Shown: positions 55,089-63,484 of the stretch, one piece after another
Layout: every line of letters begins with the position of its first letter
Numbering within the stretch: position 1 is the stretch's first letter
Assembly: GCF_000170755.1 (NCBI RefSeq)
Contig: NZ_ABCK01000005.1
Coordinates: forward strand, 248,001 to 312,000
DNA length: 64,000 bases
Direction: 5' to 3'
Source of the DNA: Lentisphaera araneosa HTCC2155
Lineage (GTDB): Bacteria > Verrucomicrobiota > Lentisphaeria > Lentisphaerales > Lentisphaeraceae
Notes under the pieces: generated by a model
Database searches by the model: none
What the model saw: the letters and a program-made list of their open reading frames with translations, nothing else
Told to the model about the DNA's origin: nothing
Position numbers and translations under genes: made by a program

Positions 55089-57665
55089 ATGAAATTTTCT
55101 TTTATTGCAAAATTAATGGCTTTTGCAACACTTTCCCAAATATGTTTTGCGCAATCCGCAAACACTATTAACCCAGATCCCGATGCGACCCCACTCAGTC
55201 CTCAGGAGTCTCACAAGCTCGTTAAAGTTCCAGAGGGATTCCAAGTCGATCTCGTTGCGGCTGAACCCATGGTTAACGAACCCATTGCTATGGCCTGGGG
55301 TGGTGATGGCGCCCTCTATGTCGTTGAACTACGTGGTTATATGCAAGATGCTGATCATACTGGCGCTCAGGATCCTGTGGGTCAAGTCGTGCGTTTAGTC
55401 GACACCAATGGTGATGGCATCATGGATAAACAAAGTGTCTTTGTGGACAAGCTCGTTGAACCCAGAACCATTGCCGCGGTCAAAGGCGGCATGCTTGTGG
55501 GAGCACCACCAGATATCTTCTTCTGCCAAGATACAACGGGTGATGGCGTTGCCGATGTACGCAAATCAATTTACGATAAGTTCGCTAAGCGCACAGGTAA
55601 CGTAGAACACAAAATCAATGGCCTCATGTGGGGCTTAGACAACTACATGTACAATGCCAAAAGCTCCGAAAAATTTACTTATGCCCCTGACGATCAAGGT
55701 GGAAAAATCACTAGTCACCGCTCTGTATTCCGAGGACAATGGGGCATCACTCAGGATAGCGAAGGCAACATTTATTCAACCGGCAATACCAACCCATGGT
55801 ATGGAGAACAATTCCGCCTAGATTATCTAGAGGCCGCCGGTCTTAGTAATGCGAATTTCATCAAGGATTTAGAAATGTTTGAACCCAACTTCAAAGAAGT
55901 CTTCCCAATTGTCGGAACCCCAGATGTACAAGGGGGCACAGGTGCTATTCGCCCCGAAGACAATACTCTGAAGAGCTTTACCGCCATCGGAGGTCAGCAC
56001 ATTTTCCGAGGAGATAAGCTGGGAGAAGATATGAAGGAGAGTTACTGGATTCCCGAACCCGTAGGACGCTTGGTGAGACGTGCCAAATTTGTCGAAGATT
56101 CTCAAGGGAACCGTAGGTTAATAAACCCCATGAAAGATCAAAAAGTTGAATTCATGGCTTCTACTGATCCTAACTTTAGACCCGTTCATGCTTACACTGG
56201 ACCTGACGGCTGTCTTTATATCGTCGATATGTACCGTGGCATTATTCAGGACGGCAACTGGGTAAAACCCGGCTCTTACCTCCGTCGAGAAGTGGAACGC
56301 CGCGACCTACAAAAAAATATTCAGCGCGGTCGCATCTACCGCATCAGCAAAAAGGGCATTAAGCCTGGCGCTGTGCCAAAGCTCGATGAATTCACCACTG
56401 CTCAACTCGTCGAAGCACTTGCCCATCCCAACGGTTGGTGGCGTGACGAGGCCCAAAAGCGCCTCGTACTTGCTCAAGATAAATCTGCTGTCAAAAGCTT
56501 AAAAACAATGGCACTCAATGACTCATCTCACTTTGGCCGTCTCCACGCCATGTGGACTCTTCATGGCCTTGGTGAATGGAATGCGGATCTCGCAAAACAA
56601 GCGATACAAGACAAACATATCTCAGTTCAGGTCAACGCTGTTCGCGCGAGTGAAGCATTCATGCAACAAGATCTGGCCTTCATTGCAGAAATTGCTAAGC
56701 TAGATAATTCTAACCCCAAACTCGCCAAGCAAATTGTGCTTTCTCTTGGTCTCTGTAATTCTTTAAAAGATATTGCTCAGGAAAATCGCGAAGCCGCGAG
56801 TCAACTCATTAGTAAAACAATCTTGAAACATCTGGATAACCGCGTCTTAGCGGTATGTACGATGACCGCCATGAAAGGCAAAGAAGAATTCGTTTTGAAA
56901 AATCTTTTGGCCCAAAACCCGGACCCCAAGCATGCCAAAGAATGGATTATTAGCATGACGCGCATGATCATGGTTTCTAAAAACAAGAAGCGTGCCCTCA
57001 ACTATTTAGACTACATCCTCAGCACTGATAAAAAATACCATGCAGCAATGATTCATGCTATGGAGAAAGCTCTCCCCATCACCAGAAAAGGCGATATAGA
57101 TTTTGCTCAACACGATGCATACAAGTTCACTAATAAGCCTGCTTCAGTCAGCAAATTAGAAGATTTAGCTAAGACTAACAAGGCCATGGATGCATTCATA
57201 ACGGAAGCTCTTTATTGGTTTACTTGGCCAGGTCAACCCGGCTACGACAAGCCACGCGTTGCGGTTCTTAAAGGCAAGGAGAAGAAACAATTTGATAAAG
57301 GCAAAATTATCTATGATAGCCTCTGCTACGCTTGTCATGGTAAAGATGGCATGGGCATTATCGGAACTGACGGTAAAAGCCTCCTTGCCCCTGCCCTCGT
57401 CAACAACCCACGCGTTAAAGGTCATCAAAATACTCTCATCAAAATCTTACTCCACGGTATGACTGGACCCATTGATGGGAAAACTTATAGTGGCCTCATG
57501 GCGCCAATGGGCTCTAATGACGATGAGTGGATGAGCGCGATCACAACTTATATACGCAATGCATGGGGCAATGGAGCATCCGCCATTCCAACTAGGCAGA
57601 TTGAAAAAGTCCGCAGTTCCTATGGTGGTCGCACAAAACCATGGACTCAACAAGAGCTTCAATAA
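55089..57665 (+). CDS. PVC-type membrane-bound dehydrogenase with HEAT repeats and C-terminal heme c
   Basis: 858 residues with a signal peptide (MKFSFIAKLMAFATLSQICFA). A six-bladed propeller comes first: VPEGFQVDLVAAEP, MAWGGDGALYVVELRGYMQDAD, VRLVDTNGDGIMDKQSVFVD and INGLMWGLDNYMYNA. Then HEAT-type helices (about 430-600: WWRDEAQKRLVLAQ, SHFGRLHAMWTLHGLG). Last is a cytochrome-like domain with SLCYACHGKDGMGI (CxxCH at about 740) and GLMAPMGS with a likely Met ligand. This layout is a PVC hallmark; it may oxidise sugars or alcohols in the periplasm and pass electrons on. Single gene with a clear terminator. Confidence 0.9.
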   Translation: MKFSFIAKLMAFATLSQICFAQSANTINPDPDATPLSPQESHKLVKVPEGFQVDLVAAEPMVNEPIAMAWGGDGALYVVELRGYMQDADHTGAQDPVGQVVRLVDTNGDGIMDKQSVFVDKLVEPRTIAAVKGGMLVGAPPDIFFCQDTTGDGVADVRKSIYDKFAKRTGNVEHKINGLMWGLDNYMYNAKSSEKFTYAPDDQGGKITSHRSVFRGQWGITQDSEGNIYSTGNTNPWYGEQFRLDYLEAAGLSNANFIKDLEMFEPNFKEVFPIVGTPDVQGGTGAIRPEDNTLKSFTAIGGQHIFRGDKLGEDMKESYWIPEPVGRLVRRAKFVEDSQGNRRLINPMKDQKVEFMASTDPNFRPVHAYTGPDGCLYIVDMYRGIIQDGNWVKPGSYLRREVERRDLQKNIQRGRIYRISKKGIKPGAVPKLDEFTTAQLVEALAHPNGWWRDEAQKRLVLAQDKSAVKSLKTMALNDSSHFGRLHAMWTLHGLGEWNADLAKQAIQDKHISVQVNAVRASEAFMQQDLAFIAEIAKLDNSNPKLAKQIVLSLGLCNSLKDIAQENREAASQLISKTILKHLDNRVLAVCTMTAMKGKEEFVLKNLLAQNPDPKHAKEWIISMTRMIMVSKNKKRALNYLDYILSTDKKYHAAMIHAMEKALPITRKGDIDFAQHDAYKFTNKPASVSKLEDLAKTNKAMDAFITEALYWFTWPGQPGYDKPRVAVLKGKEKKQFDKGKIIYDSLCYACHGKDGMGIIGTDGKSLLAPALVNNPRVKGHQNTLIKILLHGMTGPIDGKTYSGLMAPMGSNDDEWMSAITTYIRNAWGNGASAIPTRQIEKVRSSYGGRTKPWTQQELQ

Positions 57666-57685
57666 ATTTAGCTACATTTAAACGC

Positions 57686-57718
57686 AAAGGCTTCGGGGGA
57701 CTCCCTCGAAGCCTTTTT
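57686..57718 (+). terminator. Rho-independent terminator
   Basis: AAAGGCTTCG and CGAAGCCTTT close a stem over a GGGGA-CT-CCC centre, followed by TTTTT, 20 bp after the dehydrogenase stop. Confidence 0.9.
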
Positions 57719-57798
57719 AGCTTCTTCACGGAATTGCAGGAAAGGAGCTTTAATCACTTTCTTTTTGTAAGGACCCTTCCCCGGAGGGGGAGAATACT

Positions 57799-57974
57799 AT
57801 TAGCCCTAGGTGAATGCAATGAACCTGGGGAACTCTATAAATAAGAAGACCGTCCTCGAAGAGGGCGTACAGTCCTATTATTTCCACCCGGCTTGAGCTT
57901 GGCCCTCTTCTTCGAGGACCGAATATCATTTTCTAATGATTCACCTAGGTTTGCTATGCTCACCTAGGGCTAAT
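57799..57974. repeat. 176-bp long imperfect hairpin element
   Basis: ATTAGCCCTAGGTGA at 57799 is inverted as TCACCTAGGGCTAAT ending at 57974. The pairing continues inward: AACCTGG-like blocks, then CGTCCTCGAAGAGGGC (57851) against GCCCTCTTCTTCGAGGACCG (57903). There is no gene. It is probably a MITE-like element or a structured RNA; the gap 57719-58094 holds nothing else but minor hairpins such as CCTTCCCC-GGAGGGGG. Confidence 0.65.
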
Positions 57975-58094
57975 CAAAGTTTGCCACCTTCGGCGACAAT
58001 TGAGATAAGTCACTCTTAGTCAAAAGCCTGTTCAAGGATTTTGGCTCCGATCTCCCGAAAAAATGTAAAGAAGCCTTTTTAGTTAGGTAGAAGT

Positions 58095-60152
58095 TTAATC
58101 GGCGATAGAGATCACTAAGTCTTCTGGACAGCCAAGCTCTAAATGCTTGCGTGAGATCTTGAGCTTGGGTTTCACTTTAAAGTCATTGAGAACATGAAAA
58201 TTTCTCACTGGTGTATTAGCGATATTGATTTCTTCTAAACCTAATTGGCTCAAGTTCGTAATTCTGAGTAAACCCGTATGACTCACATTTAAAGTTTTTA
58301 AATCAAGCGTTCGTAAAATGGATAAATAAGGAAATTGCTTACCTCCCATATTCCTCAGTGACGTTAGCTCAGGGTTATGAGAGATATCCAAATGATTCCC
58401 CTCTGGCCTTTCTGTAAACTTATAATTAAAGTTCTCCTTGGTGAGTTCAGGGTTTAAAGATATGATATACCCTTTCACTAAGTCACTATGAGCTGTCATG
58501 GAAGGATTAACTTTGCGGTCATAAATCAGCATGTAACTTTTTAACCACGCACGATTATCTGGCAATTCTTCTAAAAAATTCAAAAATTGTTCATTGCTCA
58601 AGCGCTGCTCATCATTGGGCTTGAGTATGTAATAATTTCTCGCTACACGGATTAAATCATAAATGTGTGGTGAATGAGTTGAGCATTGTTGAAGAGCATC
58701 ATTTGCTTTGGTAAATTCATGTCTAATGAGATGAATAAATCCCTTTTCCGCAATCGCATTATAATCTTCCGGATTCTTCTTAATTGCCAACTCAGTTAGC
58801 GCCAGCGCCATCTCAAAATCCAGCTTGCGACTCGAGGCAATCGCCGAGCCCACGAGTAGTCGACTAAAATGCGCTTCAATTTTACTAGATGATCCCAAGT
58901 TTTCTTTGAAGTCCTGCAGCGAATTATCGAACTCAGCAATAATGCTCTCGCGACCACGCTTTTCTTTTTCATAAAGACTCAAGGCCTTTTCAGCTTTTTT
59001 TCTCGCCATAATCGCTTCTGCTTCACTCTCTCTAAGAGCCTGAATAAAGAGTGATGTCCCGACTAAACTGAAGAGTAAAAAACCAAATATAAGCTGACAA
59101 CGAATGCGGTTGCGCTGATAAATGAGCTTAAGCTGTTTTAAAAAACCCGCCTCTTCTGCCTGAGTGGCATAGCCGCGTAAAAAAGCTTGTATCTCCTGCT
59201 TTAAATCATCCACTGAATCATAGCGTTGCTGGGGATCTAATTGGCAGGCTTTATAAAAAACCGCTTTGAGGCCTATCGCAATGGGCTTCTTAAAATCTCT
59301 CAAATCTCCTTCACGTGTCCCCTTTAAATATTCCTCAATACAGTCTCCTTCAACATGAATTTCTCCTGTGAGAATATGATAAAGCAGTGCCCCTAGTGAG
59401 TAGATATCTGTTTTGAAGGATTTCTCCCCTTGTGAAACCGCCTGCTCAGGTGCCATAAAACCTGGGCTTCCTTTTAATATGCCAATCTGAGTCATATCAT
59501 TGAGCAAATCCATATCGAGTGTGGATTCATTGAGGTACAAATCTTCTTCTTTAGGATTATTAACAATTTTTGCCAAGCCCCAATCAATGAGCAATACTTG
59601 ACCAAACTCACCCACATTAATATTTTCTGGTTTTACATCGAGGTGCAAGACATTTTTTGAGTGGGCATAAGCAATCGCATCACAAACTTTCACAAAAACA
59701 TCCAACAATTGAGGCAGGTCATAAGTTTGATTTTCAAGTGAATGAAAATCTGTGAGTAAATCTTTTAGGGTCTGATCTTTAAGTAATTCCATGGTAAAAA
59801 AGGGCTGACTCGCGTCGTCGAGCTCAATATCATAAACGGGGATGATATTGGGGTGCTCTAGACTTGCGCTAATTCGCGCTTCTCGCAAAAAGCGTTCCTG
59901 ATGTTCTTTACTATCCCTGAGCGGACGTGCCAAAGCGATATATCGGTCAGATCGCGCATCAAAAGTTCGAAAAATCTTCTTTTCTCCACCTCGGGCTATT
60001 TCTTCTTTTTCAGTATAGCCGAGTTTATTTTGCAAAGATGCACAAAGTGGATAGACCAGCGATTCATCAATCTCATTTTCTTCCTGATCGTCGTATAAAG
60101 AAGTGAGATCTAAATCCAAATTTTCAGTAAAACTTTTAATATCTTTGGGCAT
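58095..60152 (-). CDS. Membrane Ser/Thr kinase, WNK-like lysine position
   Basis: 685 residues, the third kinase of the family. Acidic start, kinase domain (about 50-330), membrane span at about 350-370 (LIFGFLLFSLVGTSLFI), coiled coil (EAEAIMARKKAEKALSLYEKEK), TPR-like region (440-510) and a leucine-rich tail (LDISHNPELTSLRNM, LKTLNVSHTGLLRITNL). Loop ARGGEKKI with K58 at the third glycine; beta-3 IALA with Ala75 where Lys is expected; FLREARISASLEH keeps the alphaC Glu91. HLDVKPEN (D172, N177) and DWG (190-192) are present. No sigma gene adjoins. It resembles the kinase at 41432 over its whole length. Confidence 0.88.
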   Translation of the reverse strand: MPKDIKSFTENLDLDLTSLYDDQEENEIDESLVYPLCASLQNKLGYTEKEEIARGGEKKIFRTFDARSDRYIALARPLRDSKEHQERFLREARISASLEHPNIIPVYDIELDDASQPFFTMELLKDQTLKDLLTDFHSLENQTYDLPQLLDVFVKVCDAIAYAHSKNVLHLDVKPENINVGEFGQVLLIDWGLAKIVNNPKEEDLYLNESTLDMDLLNDMTQIGILKGSPGFMAPEQAVSQGEKSFKTDIYSLGALLYHILTGEIHVEGDCIEEYLKGTREGDLRDFKKPIAIGLKAVFYKACQLDPQQRYDSVDDLKQEIQAFLRGYATQAEEAGFLKQLKLIYQRNRIRCQLIFGFLLFSLVGTSLFIQALRESEAEAIMARKKAEKALSLYEKEKRGRESIIAEFDNSLQDFKENLGSSSKIEAHFSRLLVGSAIASSRKLDFEMALALTELAIKKNPEDYNAIAEKGFIHLIRHEFTKANDALQQCSTHSPHIYDLIRVARNYYILKPNDEQRLSNEQFLNFLEELPDNRAWLKSYMLIYDRKVNPSMTAHSDLVKGYIISLNPELTKENFNYKFTERPEGNHLDISHNPELTSLRNMGGKQFPYLSILRTLDLKTLNVSHTGLLRITNLSQLGLEEINIANTPVRNFHVLNDFKVKPKLKISRKHLELGCPEDLVISIAD

Positions 60153-60364
60153 ATCTATCCAGTTTGTTTTTACTATAATACACGAAAGCCAACGGAGTAT
60201 CTTACGGTTTTTAAGAAAAAAAGTGAATTTAACTGTAAAGAACAGGGTTCTACCCTTCGTTAGCTAATGAGAGTGAAAAAAGAAAACGAATTACACGGAG
60301 GGCACGTCCCATTCCACCTCGTTCTCTAGTGAAAGATTTTAAACAAAACGAATTAAGGAAACTT

Positions 60365-61765
60365 ATGAAACTTCTTAGCAAAAAATTTATTCTAACAGCA
60401 GGTGCATTACTCCTTGCATCTTGCCAGAGCTCAACATCGTCAAATGAGCAAATCGCTCAAACACCCCCTATGGGCTGGAACAGCTTCGATAGCTACGGCG
60501 TTTATATCCCTCAAGAAGCCGCCATCGCCAACTTAGAAGAATTTGCCGTAAAACTCAAACCTCACGGCTACGAGTACTTTGTCATCGACAATGGCTGGTT
60601 TGGTGAGTACAAGCTTAAACCTGGGACTAACTTGCCTAATGAAAAGCACGCACACGATATTGCTATCAACGAATATGGTCACTTCATGCCTTCAGAAACT
60701 TACTTCAAAGACGGCCTTAAACCCATCATTGATCGTTCCCATGAACTGGGAATTAAATTCGGCATTCACCTCATGCGTGGTATCCCAAGAAAAGCTTACG
60801 ACCTCAACCTTCCCATCAAGGGCACTAACTACACAGCACGTGATATCGCTAATACTGATCCAAAAGAAAACTGTACTTGGTGTAAATATAACTACGCAGT
60901 CGACATGACGAAACCTGGTGCTCAGGAATGGTATGACGGCCTCATGCAACACATGGCTGATATGGGCGTCGATATGATCAAGTATGACGACATTGTTCCC
61001 CACCCAGACGAAGTTGCGGCTGTCGCAAAAGCTATCAAAAAAACCGGACGCCCGATGATGCTCTCACTTTCTCCTGGTAATAATGCACCGCAAAACGAAG
61101 AGGCAGTTAAATCCTTTAAAATGGGTAACATGCTGCGCGTCACTGCCGATATCTGGGATGAACAAAAAGGTTTAGATCAATGCTTTGAGGCTTGGCGCAA
61201 ATGGTCAGGATATTCAACTCCTGGCTTTTGGATTGATATGGACATGATCCCCTTCGGTCAACTTCAATTAATGTCTCCTGCACCTGCAGTGAAAGAAAAG
61301 AAGCAAAAAGCTGTTCGTCTAGCTGGCCACGGTTACAAGCGTTGGTCGCAGTTCAGCACAGAACAAATGTATACCTTCATGACTATGCGCGCACTCTCCG
61401 CTTCTCCGCTTATGATGGGTGGTGATCTGCCAACTCTCGACGATTTCTCACTCGAACTTATCACGAACAAAGACATGCTTGCCTGTAACCAAAATGGTGT
61501 TCAAGGCACACTTGAATTCGAAGGCAGCGAAATGGAAACTTGGGTGACTCCAAATAAAATGGATTCATCAAAAGGCTGGCTCGGCGTCTTTAATCGCGGC
61601 ACTAAAACTCGCAAGATTAAACTCAGTAAGCATTACCTCGGTTTAGATTCCCTCGAAGGCCTAAGTCTCCGCGACATTTGGGGTGACAAAATGCTTCAAG
61701 AAGGCGATTGGGTCACTATCCCAGCAAACGGCTGCCTCTTTGTCGCTTATGGTGCTAAAAAATGA
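60365..61765 (+). CDS. Lipoprotein GH27-type alpha-galactosidase-like enzyme
   Basis: 466 residues from ATG 60365 with AAGGA upstream; an in-frame ATG at 60329 has no such site. The signal ends LLASC, a lipobox, so it is a lipoprotein. The GH27 start TPPMGWNSFDSYGVYI is clear, followed by GYEYFVIDNGWFGEY, LGIKFGIHLMRGIPR, DMGVDMIKYDDIVPHPDE with the nucleophile Asp in KYD, and FWIDMDMIPFGQL, SPLMMGGDLPTL. The family cleaves terminal alpha-galactose; specificity is not certain. Its TGA overlaps the next ATG (ATGA, 61762-61765), so it is translationally coupled to a sulfatase. Confidence 0.88.
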   Translation: MKLLSKKFILTAGALLLASCQSSTSSNEQIAQTPPMGWNSFDSYGVYIPQEAAIANLEEFAVKLKPHGYEYFVIDNGWFGEYKLKPGTNLPNEKHAHDIAINEYGHFMPSETYFKDGLKPIIDRSHELGIKFGIHLMRGIPRKAYDLNLPIKGTNYTARDIANTDPKENCTWCKYNYAVDMTKPGAQEWYDGLMQHMADMGVDMIKYDDIVPHPDEVAAVAKAIKKTGRPMMLSLSPGNNAPQNEEAVKSFKMGNMLRVTADIWDEQKGLDQCFEAWRKWSGYSTPGFWIDMDMIPFGQLQLMSPAPAVKEKKQKAVRLAGHGYKRWSQFSTEQMYTFMTMRALSASPLMMGGDLPTLDDFSLELITNKDMLACNQNGVQGTLEFEGSEMETWVTPNKMDSSKGWLGVFNRGTKTRKIKLSKHYLGLDSLEGLSLRDIWGDKMLQEGDWVTIPANGCLFVAYGAKK

Positions 61766-63141
61766 TCAAGTCCTTCTTCACTTTCCTTCTCATGCTAGGC
61801 TTTGGTTCCCTAGCATCAGAGAAACCCAATATCATCTACATTCTCGCAGATGATTTAGGAATCGGCGACCTGGGGACTTATGGTCAGAAAATTACTAAAA
61901 CCCCTCACCTCGACCAAATGGCTGCCGAGGGCATGAAGTTTCATCAGCATTACTCGGGTTCAACCGTATGTGCCCCCTCTAGATCTGTTCTACTCACAGG
62001 TAAAACTTCAGGTTACGCTCAAATCCGCGCCAATTCTCCCAACGGGAAATACGAATTTGGTCAAACCCCTTTAGCCGCCGGAACTCAGAGTATTCCTACC
62101 ATGCTCAAAGATGCGGGTTACGCAACAGGTGTCTTTGGTAAATGGGGACTTGGTTACACCCACAATAGCGGTAATCCCGCTCTCCATGGTGTCGATGAAT
62201 TCTACGGCTTCAAATGCCAAAAGCACGCGCATCACTACTACCCTGATTTCCTTTGGAAAAATAATGAAAAAGTTATGCTCAACAAAAAAGTTTACGCTCA
62301 CGATATCATTCATCGTGAAGCCGAAGCCTTCGTGCGCAAACACGCTGAAAACAAACAGCCTTTTTTCCTCTACCTAGCGGAAATTATTCCCCACGCCGAC
62401 CTAGATGTCCCTGCTGACTCCATGGCTGAGTACGAGGGTAAAATCGAAGAAACAAAAACATTTAAAGGCAATAGATTCTACTATCCACAAGACAAGCCCC
62501 GCACAGCTTTTGCTGGCATGGTAACACGCATGGATAAAGATATCGGCGTCCTCATGAACCTTCTCAAAGAACTCGGTATCGACGACAACACTATCGTTAT
62601 GTTCTCTTCAGACAACGGCTGTCACATTGAGGGTGGTGCTGATCCGGAATTCTTTGGCTCTAATGGTGCTTTCACTGGTCACAAGCGCGATTTTTATGAA
62701 GGCGGAATCCGTACACCTTTCATCGTTCGCTGGCCCGGCAAAATCAAAGCGGGAAGTGAATCCAATCACATCTCTGCTTTCTGGGATATCATGCCCACTT
62801 TTGCGGAGATCTCAGGAGCTCAAACACCTGCAGATATCAATGGCATTTCCATGACTCCAACGCTCTTTTCACAAGGTTCTCAGCCAGCTCACCGCAGCCT
62901 TTATTGGGAGATCGACCTCCACGAGAGTAAGCGCGCCCTTCGCATGGGTGACTGGAAACTGATCAAACTCTTTATCAATAATCCGGACAAGAAGAAAACT
63001 TTCCTCTTCAACCTCAAAAAAGACCCTGCCGAGCAAAACAACCTTGCAACTCAGTACCCGGAAATCGTACAAAAACTTGAAAAAGAAATGGATGCTAGCC
63101 GAGTACCATCAAAAGAATTCCCGCTCTTTTCTAAAAAATAA
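61762..63141 (+). CDS. Secreted sulfatase (CAPSR), coupled to GH27
   Basis: 459 residues; ATG 61762 overlaps the GH27 stop. Signal peptide MIKSFFTFLLMLGFGSLA, KPNIIYILADDLGIGDLGTYGQ, Cys70 in STVCAPSRSVLLTGKTSGYAQ. GKWGLGYTH, AEIIPHADLDVP and MFSSDNGCHIEGGADPEF give the remaining sites, and GGIRTPFIVRWPG is the arylsulfatase A-like block. It ends in a short FSKK. Direct coupling to an alpha-galactosidase suggests the pair works on a sulfated galactoside, the sulfate being removed before or after the galactose; this is inference from order. Terminator at 63167. Confidence 0.95.
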   Translation: MIKSFFTFLLMLGFGSLASEKPNIIYILADDLGIGDLGTYGQKITKTPHLDQMAAEGMKFHQHYSGSTVCAPSRSVLLTGKTSGYAQIRANSPNGKYEFGQTPLAAGTQSIPTMLKDAGYATGVFGKWGLGYTHNSGNPALHGVDEFYGFKCQKHAHHYYPDFLWKNNEKVMLNKKVYAHDIIHREAEAFVRKHAENKQPFFLYLAEIIPHADLDVPADSMAEYEGKIEETKTFKGNRFYYPQDKPRTAFAGMVTRMDKDIGVLMNLLKELGIDDNTIVMFSSDNGCHIEGGADPEFFGSNGAFTGHKRDFYEGGIRTPFIVRWPGKIKAGSESNHISAFWDIMPTFAEISGAQTPADINGISMTPTLFSQGSQPAHRSLYWEIDLHESKRALRMGDWKLIKLFINNPDKKKTFLFNLKKDPAEQNNLATQYPEIVQKLEKEMDASRVPSKEFPLFSKK

Positions 63142-63166
63142 TTTTTCGCAAGAAAACTAGCACATC

Positions 63167-63199
63167 AAAAAGCCCGTGGCTCACAGCATGGGCTTTTTT
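63167..63199 (+). terminator. Rho-independent terminator
   Basis: AAAAGCCCGTG and CATGGGCTTTT pair (one G-T) around GCTCACAG, followed by TTTC. It ends the GH27-sulfatase transcript. Confidence 0.88.
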
Positions 63200-63370
63200 C
63201 TTTCTGATTCCCCATAAAGCGGGACAAAGCCCAAGTCACCTGGTCAAGGGTTTTGTCAGAGAGGCGATAAAAAATATTTGCCTATACGGCAGTATCTTGT
63301 AGAGAGCGCGTTCGAAAGTGACCGCGCCTTATCCTATGATTTGCATCATGCCTCTGAGTAATCGCAATAC

Positions 63371-63428
63371 TAAAAAAGCGAGCTAAAAAACATTGTGTGT
63401 GGTATCCGACAATATTTTTTAGCTCGTA
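63371..63428 (-). terminator. Rho-independent terminator of the deaminase gene
   Basis: Arms 63379-63396 and 63409-63426 (CGAGCTAAAAAAYATTGT) match in 17 of 18 positions. On the minus strand the stem is followed by CTTTTTTA, as expected for a terminator after the stop at 63485. Confidence 0.85.
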
Positions 63429-63484
63429 AAATTTTGACCTCAGGGGAAAGTCAATTTTTTCCTAAACACACTAATAAACTAACT

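Larger units (their letters stand above)
63142..63484. other. Convergent spacer with two terminators
   Basis: Between the convergent sulfatase and deaminase genes. It contains the plus-strand terminator at 63167 and the minus-strand one at 63371. Nothing coding is seen between them. Confidence 0.6.

Noticed and set aside
5620-60152. Calling the three kinases pseudokinases for lack of the VAIK lysine
   Set aside because: All other catalytic residues are kept in each, and a lysine is conserved at the WNK position of the glycine loop.
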